Assembly (NCBI RefSeq): GCF_023509525.1
Contig: NZ_JAKNCJ010000003.1
Location: forward strand, 124,001 to 188,000
Origin: Brachybacterium equifaecis
Lineage (GTDB): Bacteria; Actinomycetota; Actinomycetes; Actinomycetales; Dermabacteraceae
DNA: 64,000 nucleotides
Direction: 5' to 3'
Shown here: positions 13,529 through 22,075 of the stretch, in pieces
How the letters are laid out: every line of letters starts with the position of its first letter
How positions within the stretch are numbered: position 1 is the first letter of the stretch
Program-made: the position numbers and the translations under genes
Notes under the pieces: generated by a model
What the model was told of the DNA's origin: nothing
Databases searched by the model: none
What the model saw: the letters and a program-made list of their open reading frames with translations, nothing else

Positions 13529-14887
13529 TCAGCACTCCCCTGCCGCGCCTGCGGCGCTCTCGCGCTCGACGATCCGGCCTTCGCGCACCGTGGGGCGCGC
13601 GGCGAGCAGGGTCAGCCTGTTCGCCCCGGGCAGCTCGGTGCCGGCGAAGGGCGAGTTGTGCGATCGCGAGGCGTGCTCCGCGGTGTCGACCCTCCGGCGC
13701 GGCCGGGGGTCCCACAGGAGCAGGTTCGCGACCTCGCCCTCCCGGATCGGGCGGCCCTGGCTGTCGTCGCGGGCGATCAGCGAGGGCTTCTCCGACAGCA
13801 CGCGGGCGACATCGCGCCAGCTCATCGCTCCGGTGTCGACCATCGTGGACTGCACGATCGAGAGCGCCGTCTCGAGCCCGGTCATGCCGAACGCGGCAGT
13901 GTCCCACTCGCGGTCCTTGGCGTCCTGCGGGTGCGGGGCGTGGTCGGTGGCGACGATGTCGATCGTCCCGTCGGCCAGGCCCGCGCGCACCGCCTCGACG
14001 TCGGCCTGCGTGCGCAGGGGCGGGTTCACCTTGTAGAGCGCGTCGTACCCGCGCGCCTCCTCGTCGGTGAGCAGCAGGTGGTGCGGGGTGACCTCGGCCG
14101 TGACGTCCACGCCGCGCAGCTTCGCCCAGCGCACGATCTCGACGCTCCCGGCGGTCGAGAGGTGGCAGACGTGCAGGCGGCTGCCGACGTGCTCTGCGAG
14201 CAGCACATCGCGCGCGATGATCGACTCCTCGGCGACGCTCGGCCAGCCGGTGAGGCCGAGCTCCGCAGAGACCCGCCCCTCGTGCATCTGGGCGCCCTCG
14301 GTGAGGCGGGGGTCCTGGGCGTGCTGGGCGATGACGCCGTCGAAGGTCTTCACGTACTCCAGCGCCCGCCGCATGAGCACCGGGTCGTGGACGCACTTGC
14401 CGTCGTCGCTGAACACGCGCACCCGGGCCTTGGAGGAGGCCATCGACTCGAGCTCCGCGAGGCGCTCCCCCGCGAGGCCGACGGTCACCGCGCCGATCGG
14501 GTGGACGGCGCACCAGGCGGCATCCTCTCCGCGGCGCAGCACCTGCTCGACGACGCCCGCGGTGTCGGCTACGGGGTTGGTGTTCGCCATCGCATGGACG
14601 GCGGTGAAGCCGCCGCGGGCGGCGGCGCGGGTACCGGTCTCGACGGTCTCGGCCTCCTCCCCACCGGGCTCGCGCAGGTGCGTGTGGAGGTCCACGAGTC
14701 CGGGCAGCAGGATGCAGCCGTCCCCCTCGATCTCCTCGACGTCGCCCGGGTTCGGGAGGTCGGTGCCGACGGCGGAGATCAGGCCGTCCTCGACGAGCAC
14801 GTCCTGGACGTCCTCGCCGTAGGGGCGGGCACCGCGGATGAGCAGCGGGGCGGGAGCGGGGGCGATGGGTGCGGGGCTCAGGGTCAT
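13529..14887 (-). CDS. pyrC: dihydroorotase
   Basis: PyrC cyclises carbamoyl aspartate to dihydroorotate. The 452-residue protein is a class I, metal-dependent amidohydrolase. Zinc-site motifs are [10 protein letters not shown] and later [17 protein letters not shown] and [12 protein letters not shown] supply further His ligands. The ATG at 14887 overlaps the pyrB stop. The extended N-terminus ([14 protein letters not shown]) is low complexity and not part of the fold. It is the third gene of the pyr operon. Confidence 0.96.
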   Translation of the reverse strand: MTLSPAPIAPAPAPLLIRGARPYGEDVQDVLVEDGLISAVGTDLPNPGDVEEIEGDGCILLPGLVDLHTHLREPGGEEAETVETGTRAAARGGFTAVHAMANTNPVADTAGVVEQVLRRGEDAAWCAVHPIGAVTVGLAGERLAELESMASSKARVRVFSDDGKCVHDPVLMRRALEYVKTFDGVIAQHAQDPRLTEGAQMHEGRVSAELGLTGWPSVAEESIIARDVLLAEHVGSRLHVCHLSTAGSVEIVRWAKLRGVDVTAEVTPHHLLLTDEEARGYDALYKVNPPLRTQADVEAVRAGLADGTIDIVATDHAPHPQDAKDREWDTAAFGMTGLETALSIVQSTMVDTGAMSWRDVARVLSEKPSLIARDDSQGRPIREGEVANLLLWDPRPRRRVDTAEHASRSHNSPFAGTELPGANRLTLLAARPTVREGRIVERESAAGAAGEC

Positions 14888-15852
14888 GATCCCTCCCTCT
14901 CGTTGGAGGCCAGCAGATGGAAGAGGACGGCCATGCGCACCACGACGCCGGCGGCGACCTGCTCGATGATCACGCTGCGGGGGCCGTCGGCCGCGCCGCC
15001 TGCGATCTCGAAGCCGCGGTTCATCGGGCCGGGGTGCATGATGATCGCGTGCTCCGGCAGGCGCGCGGCGCGCGCGTCGGTGAGCTGGAGCAGCCGGGTG
15101 TACTCCGCGGCGCTCGGGAAGTAGCCGCCGCCGAGCATCCGCTCGCGCTGGACGCGCAGCATCATCACGGCATCGGGTCCCTGCGCGATCGCGTCGTCGA
15201 AGTCGTAGCTGACCTCGCACGGCCAGACGTCCGCTCCCACCGGGACCAGCGAGGGCGGGGCCACGACCGTCACACGGGCGCCCAGCATCGTCATCAGCTG
15301 GACGTTCGAGCGCGCCACGCGCGAGTGGAGGATGTCTCCCACGATGACCACGTGCAGGCCGTCGAGCCCGGCGCCGTCGAGGGAGCCGGATGCCGAACGC
15401 GCGCCGAGGTGGCGGCGCAGGGTGAAGGCGTCCAGCAGCGCCTGCGTGGGGTGCTGGTGAGTGCCGTCGCCCGCGTTGATGATCGGCACGTCGATCCAGC
15501 CGGCGTGGGCGAGCTTGTGCGCGGCCCCCGAGCTCGGGGCGCGCACCACGACCGCGTCCGCGCCCATCGCCCGCAGGGTGAGGGCGGTGTCCTTGAGCGA
15601 TTCGCCCTTGGAGATGCTGGATCCCTTGGCGGCGAAGCCGATGACGTCGGCCGAGAGGCGCTTCGCGGCCGCCTCGAAGCTGAGCTTCGTGCGGGTGGAG
15701 TCCTCCATGAAGAGGTTCACGATGGTGGAGCCGAGCAGCGCGGGGAGCTTGCGCATCTGGCGCTCCTGCGTGGCCGCCATGCGCTCGGAGGTGTCGAGCA
15801 GCTCGATGGCGGCGGCGCGGTCGAGGTCGGCGATCGTGATGAGGTGCTTCAT
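14884..15852 (-). CDS. pyrB: aspartate carbamoyltransferase catalytic subunit
   Basis: PyrB condenses carbamoyl phosphate with aspartate. The 322-residue protein carries the carbamoyl-phosphate site [14 protein letters not shown] and the [12 protein letters not shown] segment. No pyrI regulatory subunit gene follows, as in most actinobacteria. The ATG overlaps the pyrR stop (ATGA), so control of pyrR translation would also affect pyrB. Cytoplasmic enzyme; call secure. Confidence 0.97.
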   Translation of the reverse strand: MKHLITIADLDRAAAIELLDTSERMAATQERQMRKLPALLGSTIVNLFMEDSTRTKLSFEAAAKRLSADVIGFAAKGSSISKGESLKDTALTLRAMGADAVVVRAPSSGAAHKLAHAGWIDVPIINAGDGTHQHPTQALLDAFTLRRHLGARSASGSLDGAGLDGLHVVIVGDILHSRVARSNVQLMTMLGARVTVVAPPSLVPVGADVWPCEVSYDFDDAIAQGPDAVMMLRVQRERMLGGGYFPSAAEYTRLLQLTDARAARLPEHAIIMHPGPMNRGFEIAGGAADGPRSVIIEQVAAGVVVRMAVLFHLLASNEREGS

Positions 15853-16427
15853 CGCGACTCCCCCTGCTCTGCGTCCGCCCCGCCGACGATGCGCACGGCG
15901 TCCTCGCCGTCGGTCTCGCGCAGGTGCACGCTCACGCGCTCGGAGCGGGAGGTGGGGAGATTCTTGCCGACGTGGTCGGCCCGGATCGGCAGCTCGCGGT
16001 GCCCGCGATCCACGAGCACGGCGAGGCGCACCGCAGCGGGCCGCCCGATCGCGCCGATCGCGTCGAGGGCGGCGCGGATGGTGCGCCCGGAGTACAGGAC
16101 GTCGTCGACCAGGACCACGATCCGCCCGTCGACCCCGCCGCCCGGGATGACGGTCTCGTAGGGCACGCGCGCGGGGCGGCGGCGCAGGTCATCGCGGTGC
16201 ATCGTGATGTCGAGGGAGCCGACGAGGTCCTCGAGCGAGCGTCCGGCGCCGTCGGCCTCGAGGATGATGCGGCCGAGGCGCTGCGCGAGGGGGGTGCCCC
16301 GGTGGGGGATCCCCAGCAGGACGAGGTCGTCCGCGCCGTGGCCGGTCTCGAGGATCTCGTGCGCGATGCGCACGAGGGAGCGATGGATGTCCTCCTCGTG
16401 GAGGACCGTCTTCTCACTGGCGGGCAT
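15849..16427 (-). CDS. pyrR: PyrR bifunctional regulator/uracil phosphoribosyltransferase
   Basis: PyrR binds pyr mRNA in response to UMP/UTP and can have uracil phosphoribosyltransferase activity. The 192-residue protein has the PRPP-binding motif [20 protein letters not shown] and the dimer-loop region [11 protein letters not shown]. The ATG at 16427 is preferred over an in-frame one at 16451 because a GGAAGGGAG site lies 6-14 bases upstream. It leads the pyr operon. A PyrR-type hairpin in its own leader overlaps this ribosome-binding site, which fits the translational control known for mycobacterial PyrR. Confidence 0.95.
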   Translation of the reverse strand: MPASEKTVLHEEDIHRSLVRIAHEILETGHGADDLVLLGIPHRGTPLAQRLGRIILEADGAGRSLEDLVGSLDITMHRDDLRRRPARVPYETVIPGGGVDGRIVVLVDDVLYSGRTIRAALDAIGAIGRPAAVRLAVLVDRGHRELPIRADHVGKNLPTSRSERVSVHLRETDGEDAVRIVGGADAEQGESR

Positions 16428-16437
16428 GATCTTCTCC

Positions 16438-16462
16438 CTTCCGCGTCTCACAGGGCGCGAAG
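16438..16462 (-). promoter_or_regulatory. predicted PyrR-binding hairpin over the pyrR ribosome-binding site
   Basis: On the minus strand a 7-bp stem with one bulged G (CTTCGCG against CGCGGAAG) closes a 10-base loop CCCUGUGAGA. The loop contains CCUGUGAG, matching the CCNGNGAG core of known PyrR-binding loops. The 3' arm shares GGAAG with the pyrR ribosome-binding site at 16434-16442, so a bound or folded hairpin would mask translation. The match is by eye. Confidence 0.6.
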
Positions 16463-16495
16463 TTAAAGGGCGGTGGATCGAATGCGATCTTCAGC

Positions 16496-16501
16496 ATCCT
16501 A
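16496..16501 (-). promoter_or_regulatory. candidate -10 box of the pyr operon
   Basis: The minus strand reads TAGGAT here, fitting the actinobacterial TANNNT -10. Transcription would start near 16489, giving a leader of about 62 bases that contains the whole predicted PyrR hairpin. No clear TTGACA-like -35 is seen at 17 bases. Confidence 0.4.
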
Positions 16502-16514
16502 GTGCGGCGCCGGC

Positions 16515-16546
16515 GGCGCGCGCAGGTCGTCTCAGCTGCGCGCGCC
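16515..16546 (-). terminator. GC-rich hairpin immediately after nusB
   Basis: A perfect 11-bp stem (16515-16525 with 16536-16546) and 10-base loop begins at the base after the nusB stop codon. There is no U-tract, which is common for high-GC actinobacterial terminators. It would insulate nusB-efp from the pyr operon. Confidence 0.6.
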
Positions 16547-17050
16547 TCAGCCCTGCAGCTCGCGGATCTCGGCGATGCGCTGGAGGAGCGCGTTGACGAA
16601 CTTCGGGGAGTCCTCGGTCGACAGCTCGCGGGCGATCGTCACATACTCGCCGACGACTGCTCCGAGGCCCTCGAGGGGGGTGTCGTGCAGGATCTCCGCG
16701 GAGCCCAGGCGCAGGATCGCGCGGTCCACGGCGGGCATGCGGTGCAGGGGCCAGTCGCGGCTGAGCGCGGAGAGCTCCTCATCGATCTCGCCCTGGTGGG
16801 CGGCGAGGATCGTGACCAGCTGCGCGGAGCGCTCCGGGAGGGGGGTCTGCGCTGCGGTGCGGGTGCGGCGCTGCGCGAGGAGCGCGAGGAGATCCTGGAC
16901 GCGGGCGTCGGCCTCGTAGGCGACGTCGATCGCGCGCACCCGCTCGCGGGAGCGGGAGGTGAGGCGCTTCGGGTTCGCGGGGTACGACTTCAGCAGCTCC
17001 ACCTCCTCGCCCTCGCGGCCGGGCAGCGGCAGGTTCAGCGGGTCCAGCAC
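16547..17050 (-). CDS. nusB: transcription antitermination factor NusB
   Basis: NusB, with NusE, binds boxA RNA and promotes rRNA antitermination. The protein is all-helical with the typical core SRERVRAIDVAYEADAR, MPAVDRAILRLGSAEIL and GEYVTIARELSTEDSPKFVNALLQRI. With the GTG start at 17050 it has 167 residues, slightly long because of a 30-residue head. This GTG lies one base after the efp stop, which supports it; no ATG is available near the conserved core. efp-nusB-pyrR is a conserved order. Confidence 0.93.
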   Translation of the reverse strand: MLDPLNLPLPGREGEEVELLKSYPANPKRLTSRSRERVRAIDVAYEADARVQDLLALLAQRRTRTAAQTPLPERSAQLVTILAAHQGEIDEELSALSRDWPLHRMPAVDRAILRLGSAEILHDTPLEGLGAVVGEYVTIARELSTEDSPKFVNALLQRIAEIRELQG

Positions 17051-17051
17051 G

Positions 17052-17609
17052 TCAGGCGCGCCCGAGGTAATCGCCGCTGCGGGTGTCGACCTTGACCTTG
17101 GTGCCCTGCTCGAGGAAGAGCGGGACCTGGATCTCCTTGCCGGTCTCGAGGGTCGCGGGCTTGGTGCCGCCGGAGGAGCGGTCTCCCTGCAGACCGGGCT
17201 CGGTGAAAGTGATCTCGAGGACCACGCTCGCGGGGAGCTCGACGAAGAGGACCTGGCCGTTGTGGAAGGCGAGGACGACGTCCTGGCCCTCGAGGAGGTA
17301 GTCCTTCGCATCGCCGACGACAGCGGCGGTCACGTTGGTCTGCTCCCAGGTGGTGGTGTCCATGAAGACGAACATGTCGCCGTCCATGTACGAGTACTGC
17401 ATGTCGCGCTTGTCGACGGTCGCGGTCTCGACCTTGAGGCCGGCGTTGAAGGTCTTGTCCACGCCCTTGCCGGACATCACGTTCTTGAGCTTGGTGCGCA
17501 CGAACGCGGGGCCCTTGCCGGGCTTGACGTGCTGGAACTCGATGACCTGCCAGAGCTGGCCCTCCAGGACGAGGATCGTGCCGTTCTTGAGATCGTTCGT
17601 GGTCGCCAT
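17052..17609 (-). CDS. efp: elongation factor P
   Basis: EF-P relieves ribosome stalling at polyproline stretches. The 185-residue length and three beta-barrel domains are standard. The N-terminal KOW-like domain includes [17 protein letters not shown], so the modified residue of the loop is Lys in PGKGPA. The C-terminal signature includes [18 protein letters not shown]. The ATG at 17609 is preceded by GAGGAG. A TAGGAT box at 17710-17715 is its likely -10. Confidence 0.97.
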   Translation of the reverse strand: MATTNDLKNGTILVLEGQLWQVIEFQHVKPGKGPAFVRTKLKNVMSGKGVDKTFNAGLKVETATVDKRDMQYSYMDGDMFVFMDTTTWEQTNVTAAVVGDAKDYLLEGQDVVLAFHNGQVLFVELPASVVLEITFTEPGLQGDRSSGGTKPATLETGKEIQVPLFLEQGTKVKVDTRSGDYLGRA

Positions 17610-17676
17610 GGGACTCCTCGGTGGGGCGGGCAGCACCCGCGGTGGGGGCGGGCCGGGGGCCCGCAGTCGGTCGGTG

Positions 17677-17715
17677 GCGGCGCGCGCAGGGCGCGCCGCA
17701 GGCCCGGTCATCCTA
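17677..17715 (-). promoter_or_regulatory. efp promoter box and 5'-terminal hairpin
   Basis: TAGGAT on the minus strand at 17710-17715 would place the start of transcription near 17703. Directly downstream, 17677-17685 and 17691-17699 form a perfect 9-bp GC stem with a 5-base loop, so the efp mRNA would begin with a stable hairpin. No good -35 is visible. The role of the hairpin is unknown. Confidence 0.4.
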
Positions 17716-17793
17716 CCGGCCGGTCCGCGTCCGTGCGCGGGCGAGCGCGGCAGCGCGGGGCCCGACGTAGTGAAGGTCGCATGCGTCGGAGTC

Positions 17794-18210
17794 TCAGGCG
17801 AGGAAGGCGATGGCGGCCCAGCCCAGCAGTCCCGCGAGGACCGCCCAGAGGATCGAGGCGAAGGTGCCGACGAGGAACCGCTCGGCGGCGCCTTCGTGCG
17901 CCTTCAGCTCGGGGTACCGGCCGAGGCCCTTCAGCGCGATCACCAGGGCGAGCAGCTCGGGCCTGCCCGCGAGCACGCAGCCGGCGACGGCCGCCCGCTC
18001 GAGCAGTCCGATCCAGAGGCCTCCCCGCAGCAGCTCGGCCCCCGCCCGGGGCTCGCCGCTCGGCGCTTCGAGCAGCGGGATGCCGCGCTCGTCGGCGCTG
18101 CGCACGTGCGTGGGCGACTTGGAGGCGCGCAGCACGAGCGCGGTCACGGGCCAGCCGCCGATCGACGCGAGGGCCACGCTGAGCGCGCCGAGCAGGATCA
18201 TCAGTGCCAT
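17794..18210 (-). CDS. small conserved membrane protein downstream of satD
   Basis: This 138-residue protein has hydrophobic segments near residues 1-24, 64-90 and 113-137. Between the last two is a charged stretch [35 protein letters not shown], the most distinctive part; only a conserved-looking GRYPEL core can be pointed to. The ATG at 18210 lies seven bases after the satD stop, so the two genes form a unit. I do not recognise a function. Related proteins beside SatD homologues suggest a membrane partner, which is an inference from position. Confidence 0.75.
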   Translation of the reverse strand: MALMILLGALSVALASIGGWPVTALVLRASKSPTHVRSADERGIPLLEAPSGEPRAGAELLRGGLWIGLLERAAVAGCVLAGRPELLALVIALKGLGRYPELKAHEGAAERFLVGTFASILWAVLAGLLGWAAIAFLA

Positions 18211-18217
18211 GGGGCCA

Positions 18218-18868
18218 TCATGCTCCCGCGGTGGGACCTTCGAGATCCGGTGCGCTGGGGCGGGGCGTGGTGAGGTCGATCATCGCGAGCAGCCGCCGGG
18301 CCAGCGGGTGCACCCCGCTCTCCTCTCGCCAGCCGCTCGTGGTGAACGCGCGCGAGACGGTCTGCTGGGTGACGCCGAGCCGGGAGGCGATCTCTGCCTG
18401 GGTCGCGGCGGGGTCGCGCCGCAGCTCCCGCACGACCCTCCACTGCCCGGGCTTGCGACTGCGGATCAGTCGACCGACGAGCCGCAGCAGGGCTTCGAGC
18501 TCGCCCACCTGCTCGGCGAGGCGGTCGTCGGGGGCGCGCACGCACAGCGGCACGGAGCTGGTGCGGCGGGCGGCCTCCACGGCCTCCCGGGCGGCGACGA
18601 ACGCATCGCCCCGCCCGGCGCGCACGGAATCCTGCAGGGGTGCAAGGACCTGCCCGATCCCGATCCCGATGCTCCACTCCCCCGTCTCGAGGATCCGCAG
18701 GGTCGCCTCGAGCGCGGCATCGGCGGTGTCGGCGAGCATCTGCACCTCATCGCCCGCGGTGCGCTCGGGCGCAAGTCGGAGAGGGACTCCGGAGAGCGCG
18801 TCGAGGAGCTCGGGGACGCGATCGTCCCGGCTGCGGCTGGAGACCTGGTCGACTGTGAGAACGAACAT
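18218..18868 (-). CDS. SatD-family protein with C-terminal helix-turn-helix
   Basis: This 216-residue protein matches the SatD family: it starts with FVLTVDQVSSRSRDDRVPELL and has SIGIGIGQV in the middle. Near residues 150-175 is a helix-turn-helix, ATQAEIASRLGVTQQTVSRAF, with a preceding basic segment (RLIRSRKPGQWRVVREL). So it may be a DNA-binding regulator with an N-terminal sensor domain. A TAGGCT box six bases before the ATG predicts a leaderless mRNA. It is co-transcribed with the membrane protein downstream. SatD was named in streptococci, but its molecular role is unclear. Confidence 0.8.
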   Translation of the reverse strand: MFVLTVDQVSSRSRDDRVPELLDALSGVPLRLAPERTAGDEVQMLADTADAALEATLRILETGEWSIGIGIGQVLAPLQDSVRAGRGDAFVAAREAVEAARRTSSVPLCVRAPDDRLAEQVGELEALLRLVGRLIRSRKPGQWRVVRELRRDPAATQAEIASRLGVTQQTVSRAFTTSGWREESGVHPLARRLLAMIDLTTPRPSAPDLEGPTAGA

Positions 18869-18874
18869 GCGCCG

Positions 18875-18912
18875 AGCCTATCAGCGCGGCGCGATTCACA
18901 GACACTAATCGC
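18875..18912 (-). promoter_or_regulatory. satD leaderless promoter and upstream inverted repeat
   Basis: TAGGCT on the minus strand (18875-18880) ends six bases before the satD ATG, so transcription should begin at or near the start codon. The inverted repeat GCGATT-N10-AATCGC at 18891-18912 covers the expected -35 zone and could be an operator, possibly for SatD itself. Confidence 0.5.
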
Positions 18913-18924
18913 TGTTCGCCGCGA

Positions 18925-18944
18925 CACAGTCGATTCCGACTGTG
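18925..18944 (-). terminator. hairpin after the ABC-F gene
   Basis: A perfect 8-bp stem (CACAGTCG with CGACTGTG) and 4-base loop lies about 14 bases beyond the ABC-F stop codon. There is no U-tract. It is the only hairpin between the ABC-F gene and the satD promoter. Confidence 0.5.
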
Positions 18945-18957
18945 CGTCACATCCGGC

Positions 18958-20562
18958 TCACGCCATCTCGATGAGATCCTCGTAGGTGGAGTTCCACAGG
19001 TCCTCTTCGGCGTCAGGCATGAGCAGGACGCGCTCGGGGCTGAGCGCGCGCACGGCGCCGGGATCGTGGGAGACCATGATGATCGCGCCGGTGAAGGAGC
19101 CGAGCGCCCCGAGGATCTCCTCGCGGCTGGCGGGATCGAGGTTGTTCGTCGGCTCGTCCAGCAGCAGCACGTTCGCGCTGGAGACGACGAGCGCCGCGAG
19201 CGCGAGACGGGTCTTCTCGCCTCCGGAGAGGACGCCGGCGGGCTTGTGGACGTCATCTCCGGTGAACAGGAACGATCCGAGCACCTTGCGGGCCTCGACC
19301 TCGGGCATGTCGACTGCGGCGCTCATCATGTTCTGCAGGACGCTGCGCGACCCGTCGAGGGTCTCGTGCTCCTGCGCGTAGTAGCCGATCTTCAGCCCGT
19401 GCCCGGCGATGACCCGGCCGGTGTCGGGCTGATCGACGCCGGCGAGGATGCGCAGCAGGGTCGTCTTGCCGGCGCCGTTGTAGCCGAGGATGATCACGCG
19501 CGCGCCGCGGTCGATCGCGAGGTCGACGCCCGTGAAGATCTCCAGGCTCCCGTAGGACTTCGAGAGATCCTCGCCCATGAGCGGGGTCTTGCCGCACGGG
19601 GCAGGATCGGGGAAGCGCAGGCTCGCCACGCGATCCTTCTGGCGCTCGTCCTCGACGCCCTCGAGCATCCGCTCGGCGCGCTTGAGCATGTTCTGGGCGG
19701 CGACGGCCTTGGTGGCCTTCGCGCGCATCTTCTCGGCCTGGACGGTGAGGGCAGAGGCCTTCTTCTCGGCGTTCGCGCGCTCGCGCTTGCGGCGCTTCTC
19801 GTCGTCCTCGCGCTGGCGCAGGTACTGCTTCCAGCCCATGTTGTAGACGTCGATGACGGCGCGGTTCGCGTCGAGGTAGAAGACCTTGTTCACGAGCTCC
19901 GCGACGAGGTTCACGTCGTGGCTGATGATGATGAGCGCGCCGCGGAAGGTCTTCAGGTAGTCGCGCAGCCACACGATGGAGTCGGCATCGAGGTGGTTGG
20001 TGGGCTCATCGAGGATCAGGGTGTCGGCCTGCGAGAAGAGGATACGGGCGAGCTCGACGCGGCGGCGCTGGCCGCCCGAGAGGGTGCGCAGGGGCTGATC
20101 GAACAGGCGCTGCTCGAGGTTGAGATTGTCGGCCATGCGCTTGGCCTCGCCCTCGGCGGCGTAGCCGCCGGCGACGTCCAGCTCGTTGCTGATCCGCACG
20201 TAGCGGTTCATCGCCTTCTCGCGCCGATCGGGCGTGAGGGACTCATCCGCCATCTCGTGCTCGGCCTTGTGCAGGCGCTCGAACAGGGTGTCGAGGCCCC
20301 GGGCGCCGAGGATCCGCTCGACGACGGTCTGCTCTGGATCCCCTGCGCGCGCATCCTGCGAGAGGAAGCCGAGCGATCCGGAGATCTCGATGCTGCCCTC
20401 GCTCGCCTGGCGCTCCCCGGAGAGGACGGTCGTAAGGGTGGTCTTTCCGGCGCCGTTGCGGCCGACGAGGCCGACGCGATCCCCCGGGCTGATCGTGAAG
20501 TTCACGCCGCTCATGAGGACCCTGGCCCCGACGCCGATCTCGAGGTCGTGGGCGATGATCAT
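18958..20562 (-). CDS. ABC-F family ATPase
   Basis: This 534-residue protein has two ABC ATPase domains and no membrane segments, which is the ABC-F ribosome-associated class. Domain 1 has GRNGAGKTTLT, signature LSGGQRRRVEL and Walker B LILDEPTNHLD; domain 2 has GYNGAGKTTLL, LSGGEKTRLAL and LLLDEPTNNLD. The lysine/arginine-rich linker around residues 240-310 is the P-site tRNA-interaction motif region. The ATG at 20562 has an AGGAG site upstream. It is probably a translation factor of the housekeeping type found near suf/acn in mycobacteria; antibiotic protection cannot be excluded. Confidence 0.9.
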   Translation of the reverse strand: MIIAHDLEIGVGARVLMSGVNFTISPGDRVGLVGRNGAGKTTLTTVLSGERQASEGSIEISGSLGFLSQDARAGDPEQTVVERILGARGLDTLFERLHKAEHEMADESLTPDRREKAMNRYVRISNELDVAGGYAAEGEAKRMADNLNLEQRLFDQPLRTLSGGQRRRVELARILFSQADTLILDEPTNHLDADSIVWLRDYLKTFRGALIIISHDVNLVAELVNKVFYLDANRAVIDVYNMGWKQYLRQREDDEKRRKRERANAEKKASALTVQAEKMRAKATKAVAAQNMLKRAERMLEGVEDERQKDRVASLRFPDPAPCGKTPLMGEDLSKSYGSLEIFTGVDLAIDRGARVIILGYNGAGKTTLLRILAGVDQPDTGRVIAGHGLKIGYYAQEHETLDGSRSVLQNMMSAAVDMPEVEARKVLGSFLFTGDDVHKPAGVLSGGEKTRLALAALVVSSANVLLLDEPTNNLDPASREEILGALGSFTGAIIMVSHDPGAVRALSPERVLLMPDAEEDLWNSTYEDLIEMA

Positions 20563-20918
20563 GGGGGTGGGCTCCTGGGGGATGGCGTGACGACGGTGCG
20601 GCACGGCGGCCGACGGAGGTGCCGAGTCTACGGGCCCATCGGGCTAGGGCGCCCAGCCGAGGCCTACACATCAGGGCAGCTGAGGGCCGTCAGCGACGGT
20701 TACCGTTCAGTACTACTCGCGGACCACAAAAGAGATCCATCTCATAGCAATTTACGCCTCCGCAGGTCAACGACTCCCGTGCGTGAACACAAGGTTACAC
20801 CAGGCAAAACGGACGGTACGGAATGCTTCGCGACCGGCTGTCTACCCCTATCGTATGAGGACGGCGCTCCCTGCACGTCGCTCGAGGTCCGGCCAGCCGA
20901 CCACCTCAAGGAGTCCCC
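20563..20918. other. divergent intergenic region with AT-richer core
   Basis: This 356-base gap separates the ABC-F gene (minus) and the Tat-exported protein gene (plus). Composition drops in G+C from about 20690 to 20860. A TAGACT box at 20625-20630 (minus) is a candidate -10 for the ABC-F gene, and TATCGT at 20849-20854 (plus) for the surface protein; neither has a convincing -35. An ACGGT-T-ACCGT dyad lies at 20696-20706. No gene or RNA was recognised. Confidence 0.4.
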
Positions 20919-21770
20919 GTGACCGATCCCCGCCCAACCAACACACCCGCCGCACTCTCGCGCCGCGCTCTGTCTCGGGGTGCAGCCTGGTCCGTGCCGG
21001 CCCTCGCGGTCGCATCCGTGGCACCCGCCCTCGCCCTTTCGCTCACCGGTTGTGCCACCATGCTCTGGACGAAAACCACGCTCTCGGGCGCCCAGGGCAC
21101 CAGCGGCGTCCGCACCGGCACGATCACTCTCGCGAGCGGCGACAAGGTCACGGTGACTGTGTCGCAGAACCGCACGGGCGGAAGTCGTAGCTATGACCAG
21201 GCTTTGACGTACGACGGAACCAATGGAGACTTCAGCGCAACCTCGGCGGGAGCCCAGCGGGCTGGGACCGCAGGTGCCGGAGCGAACAAAGATGCGAAGT
21301 ACGTTGTCGACCCGTCGACCACGAGTTCGGTCCTCACTCTGAACCAGCAGACCTCATCTTCTGGTTCACGCGCTTCAGAAACTCTGACGTTCAGCTTCAA
21401 GGATTCCACAGGCGCACTCGTGACGCCGGAAACTATGTCGTTCAACATTTACGACATCACCATGCAGGATAAGTCCATCATCTCGAGCACTAAAGCCAAC
21501 CAGCGGTACACCGACCAGGTCTCCTTCGCAAACGCGACGATGACGACCACCAATCACGGGGGCGTCCCTGCCACTTACACGCAGACGGCTACGAGTCTCA
21601 CGGGTACCAGCCAGTCAACCGCGACCGGTAACTATGTGGACGTCGTGCTGACTCCGACCGGGAGTGGGAATGTCACGTTGACATATGCGAACGCCAATAC
21701 ATATGGCCCACTGACCAGCAGCTTCAACCAGCAGTACATCGGCATCGGCGACCTCGAGGTTTGCTTCTGA
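20919..21770 (+). CDS. Tat-exported surface protein, beta-rich
   Basis: This 283-residue protein begins with a twin-arginine signal (SRRALSR at residues 14-20, then GAAWSVPALAVASVAPALA). After it the sequence is Ser/Thr/Gly/Asn-rich with alternating beta-strand patterns and no catalytic motif; MSFNIYDIT near residues 173-181 resembles Ig-like adhesin strands. Only two Cys are present, Cys45 and Cys282, at opposite ends of the mature part, suggesting a closing disulfide; LTGC at 42-45 is also a possible lipobox. GTG at 20919 follows AAGGAG. Base composition is visibly less GC-rich than in neighbouring genes. Secretion is well supported; function is not known. Confidence 0.8.
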   Translation: MTDPRPTNTPAALSRRALSRGAAWSVPALAVASVAPALALSLTGCATMLWTKTTLSGAQGTSGVRTGTITLASGDKVTVTVSQNRTGGSRSYDQALTYDGTNGDFSATSAGAQRAGTAGAGANKDAKYVVDPSTTSSVLTLNQQTSSSGSRASETLTFSFKDSTGALVTPETMSFNIYDITMQDKSIISSTKANQRYTDQVSFANATMTTTNHGGVPATYTQTATSLTGTSQSTATGNYVDVVLTPTGSGNVTLTYANANTYGPLTSSFNQQYIGIGDLEVCF

Positions 21771-21842
21771 GCAACCGCTGAACCCGGCGGGGCAGTCCAA
21801 GTGAATGCCGCGCATAGCAACGAGGCGGCACCACTGCCGTCG

Positions 21843-21886
21843 CAGCGCCCGGGGCATCGAAGAATCTCTTCGTGTCCCGGGCGCTG
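21843..21886 (+). terminator. long hairpin after the surface protein gene
   Basis: About 70 bases after the stop, an 11-bp GC stem (CAGCGCCCGGG with CCCGGGCGCTG) continues through one wobble, two pairs and a bulge into a 6-bp stem CGAAGA/TCTTCG with a 3-base loop. This is a strong intrinsic-type terminator without a U-tract. Confidence 0.75.
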
Positions 21887-22013
21887 TTCGCATCCCAGGA
21901 GAATACGAGCACGGGCGCCGGATCGACTCCGAGCGCGCACTTCGTACGAGCCGCCGGCGCACGACCCGCTCGCACGCGGCTCAACGCACGACCGAACATG
22001 CGCCGGGAACGAC

Positions 22014-22050
22014 GAAGCCCCCGACCTGAGTCACGCAGATCGGGGGCTTC
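22014..22050. terminator. bidirectional hairpin between convergent genes
   Basis: A perfect 11-bp stem (GAAGCCCCCGA with TCGGGGGCTTC) and 15-base loop lies 26 bases beyond the sufT stop. It sits between the plus-strand surface protein and the minus-strand suf operon and could end both transcripts. Confidence 0.7.
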
Positions 22051-22075
22051 GAGCGCCTGTGATGCAGAGAACTCC

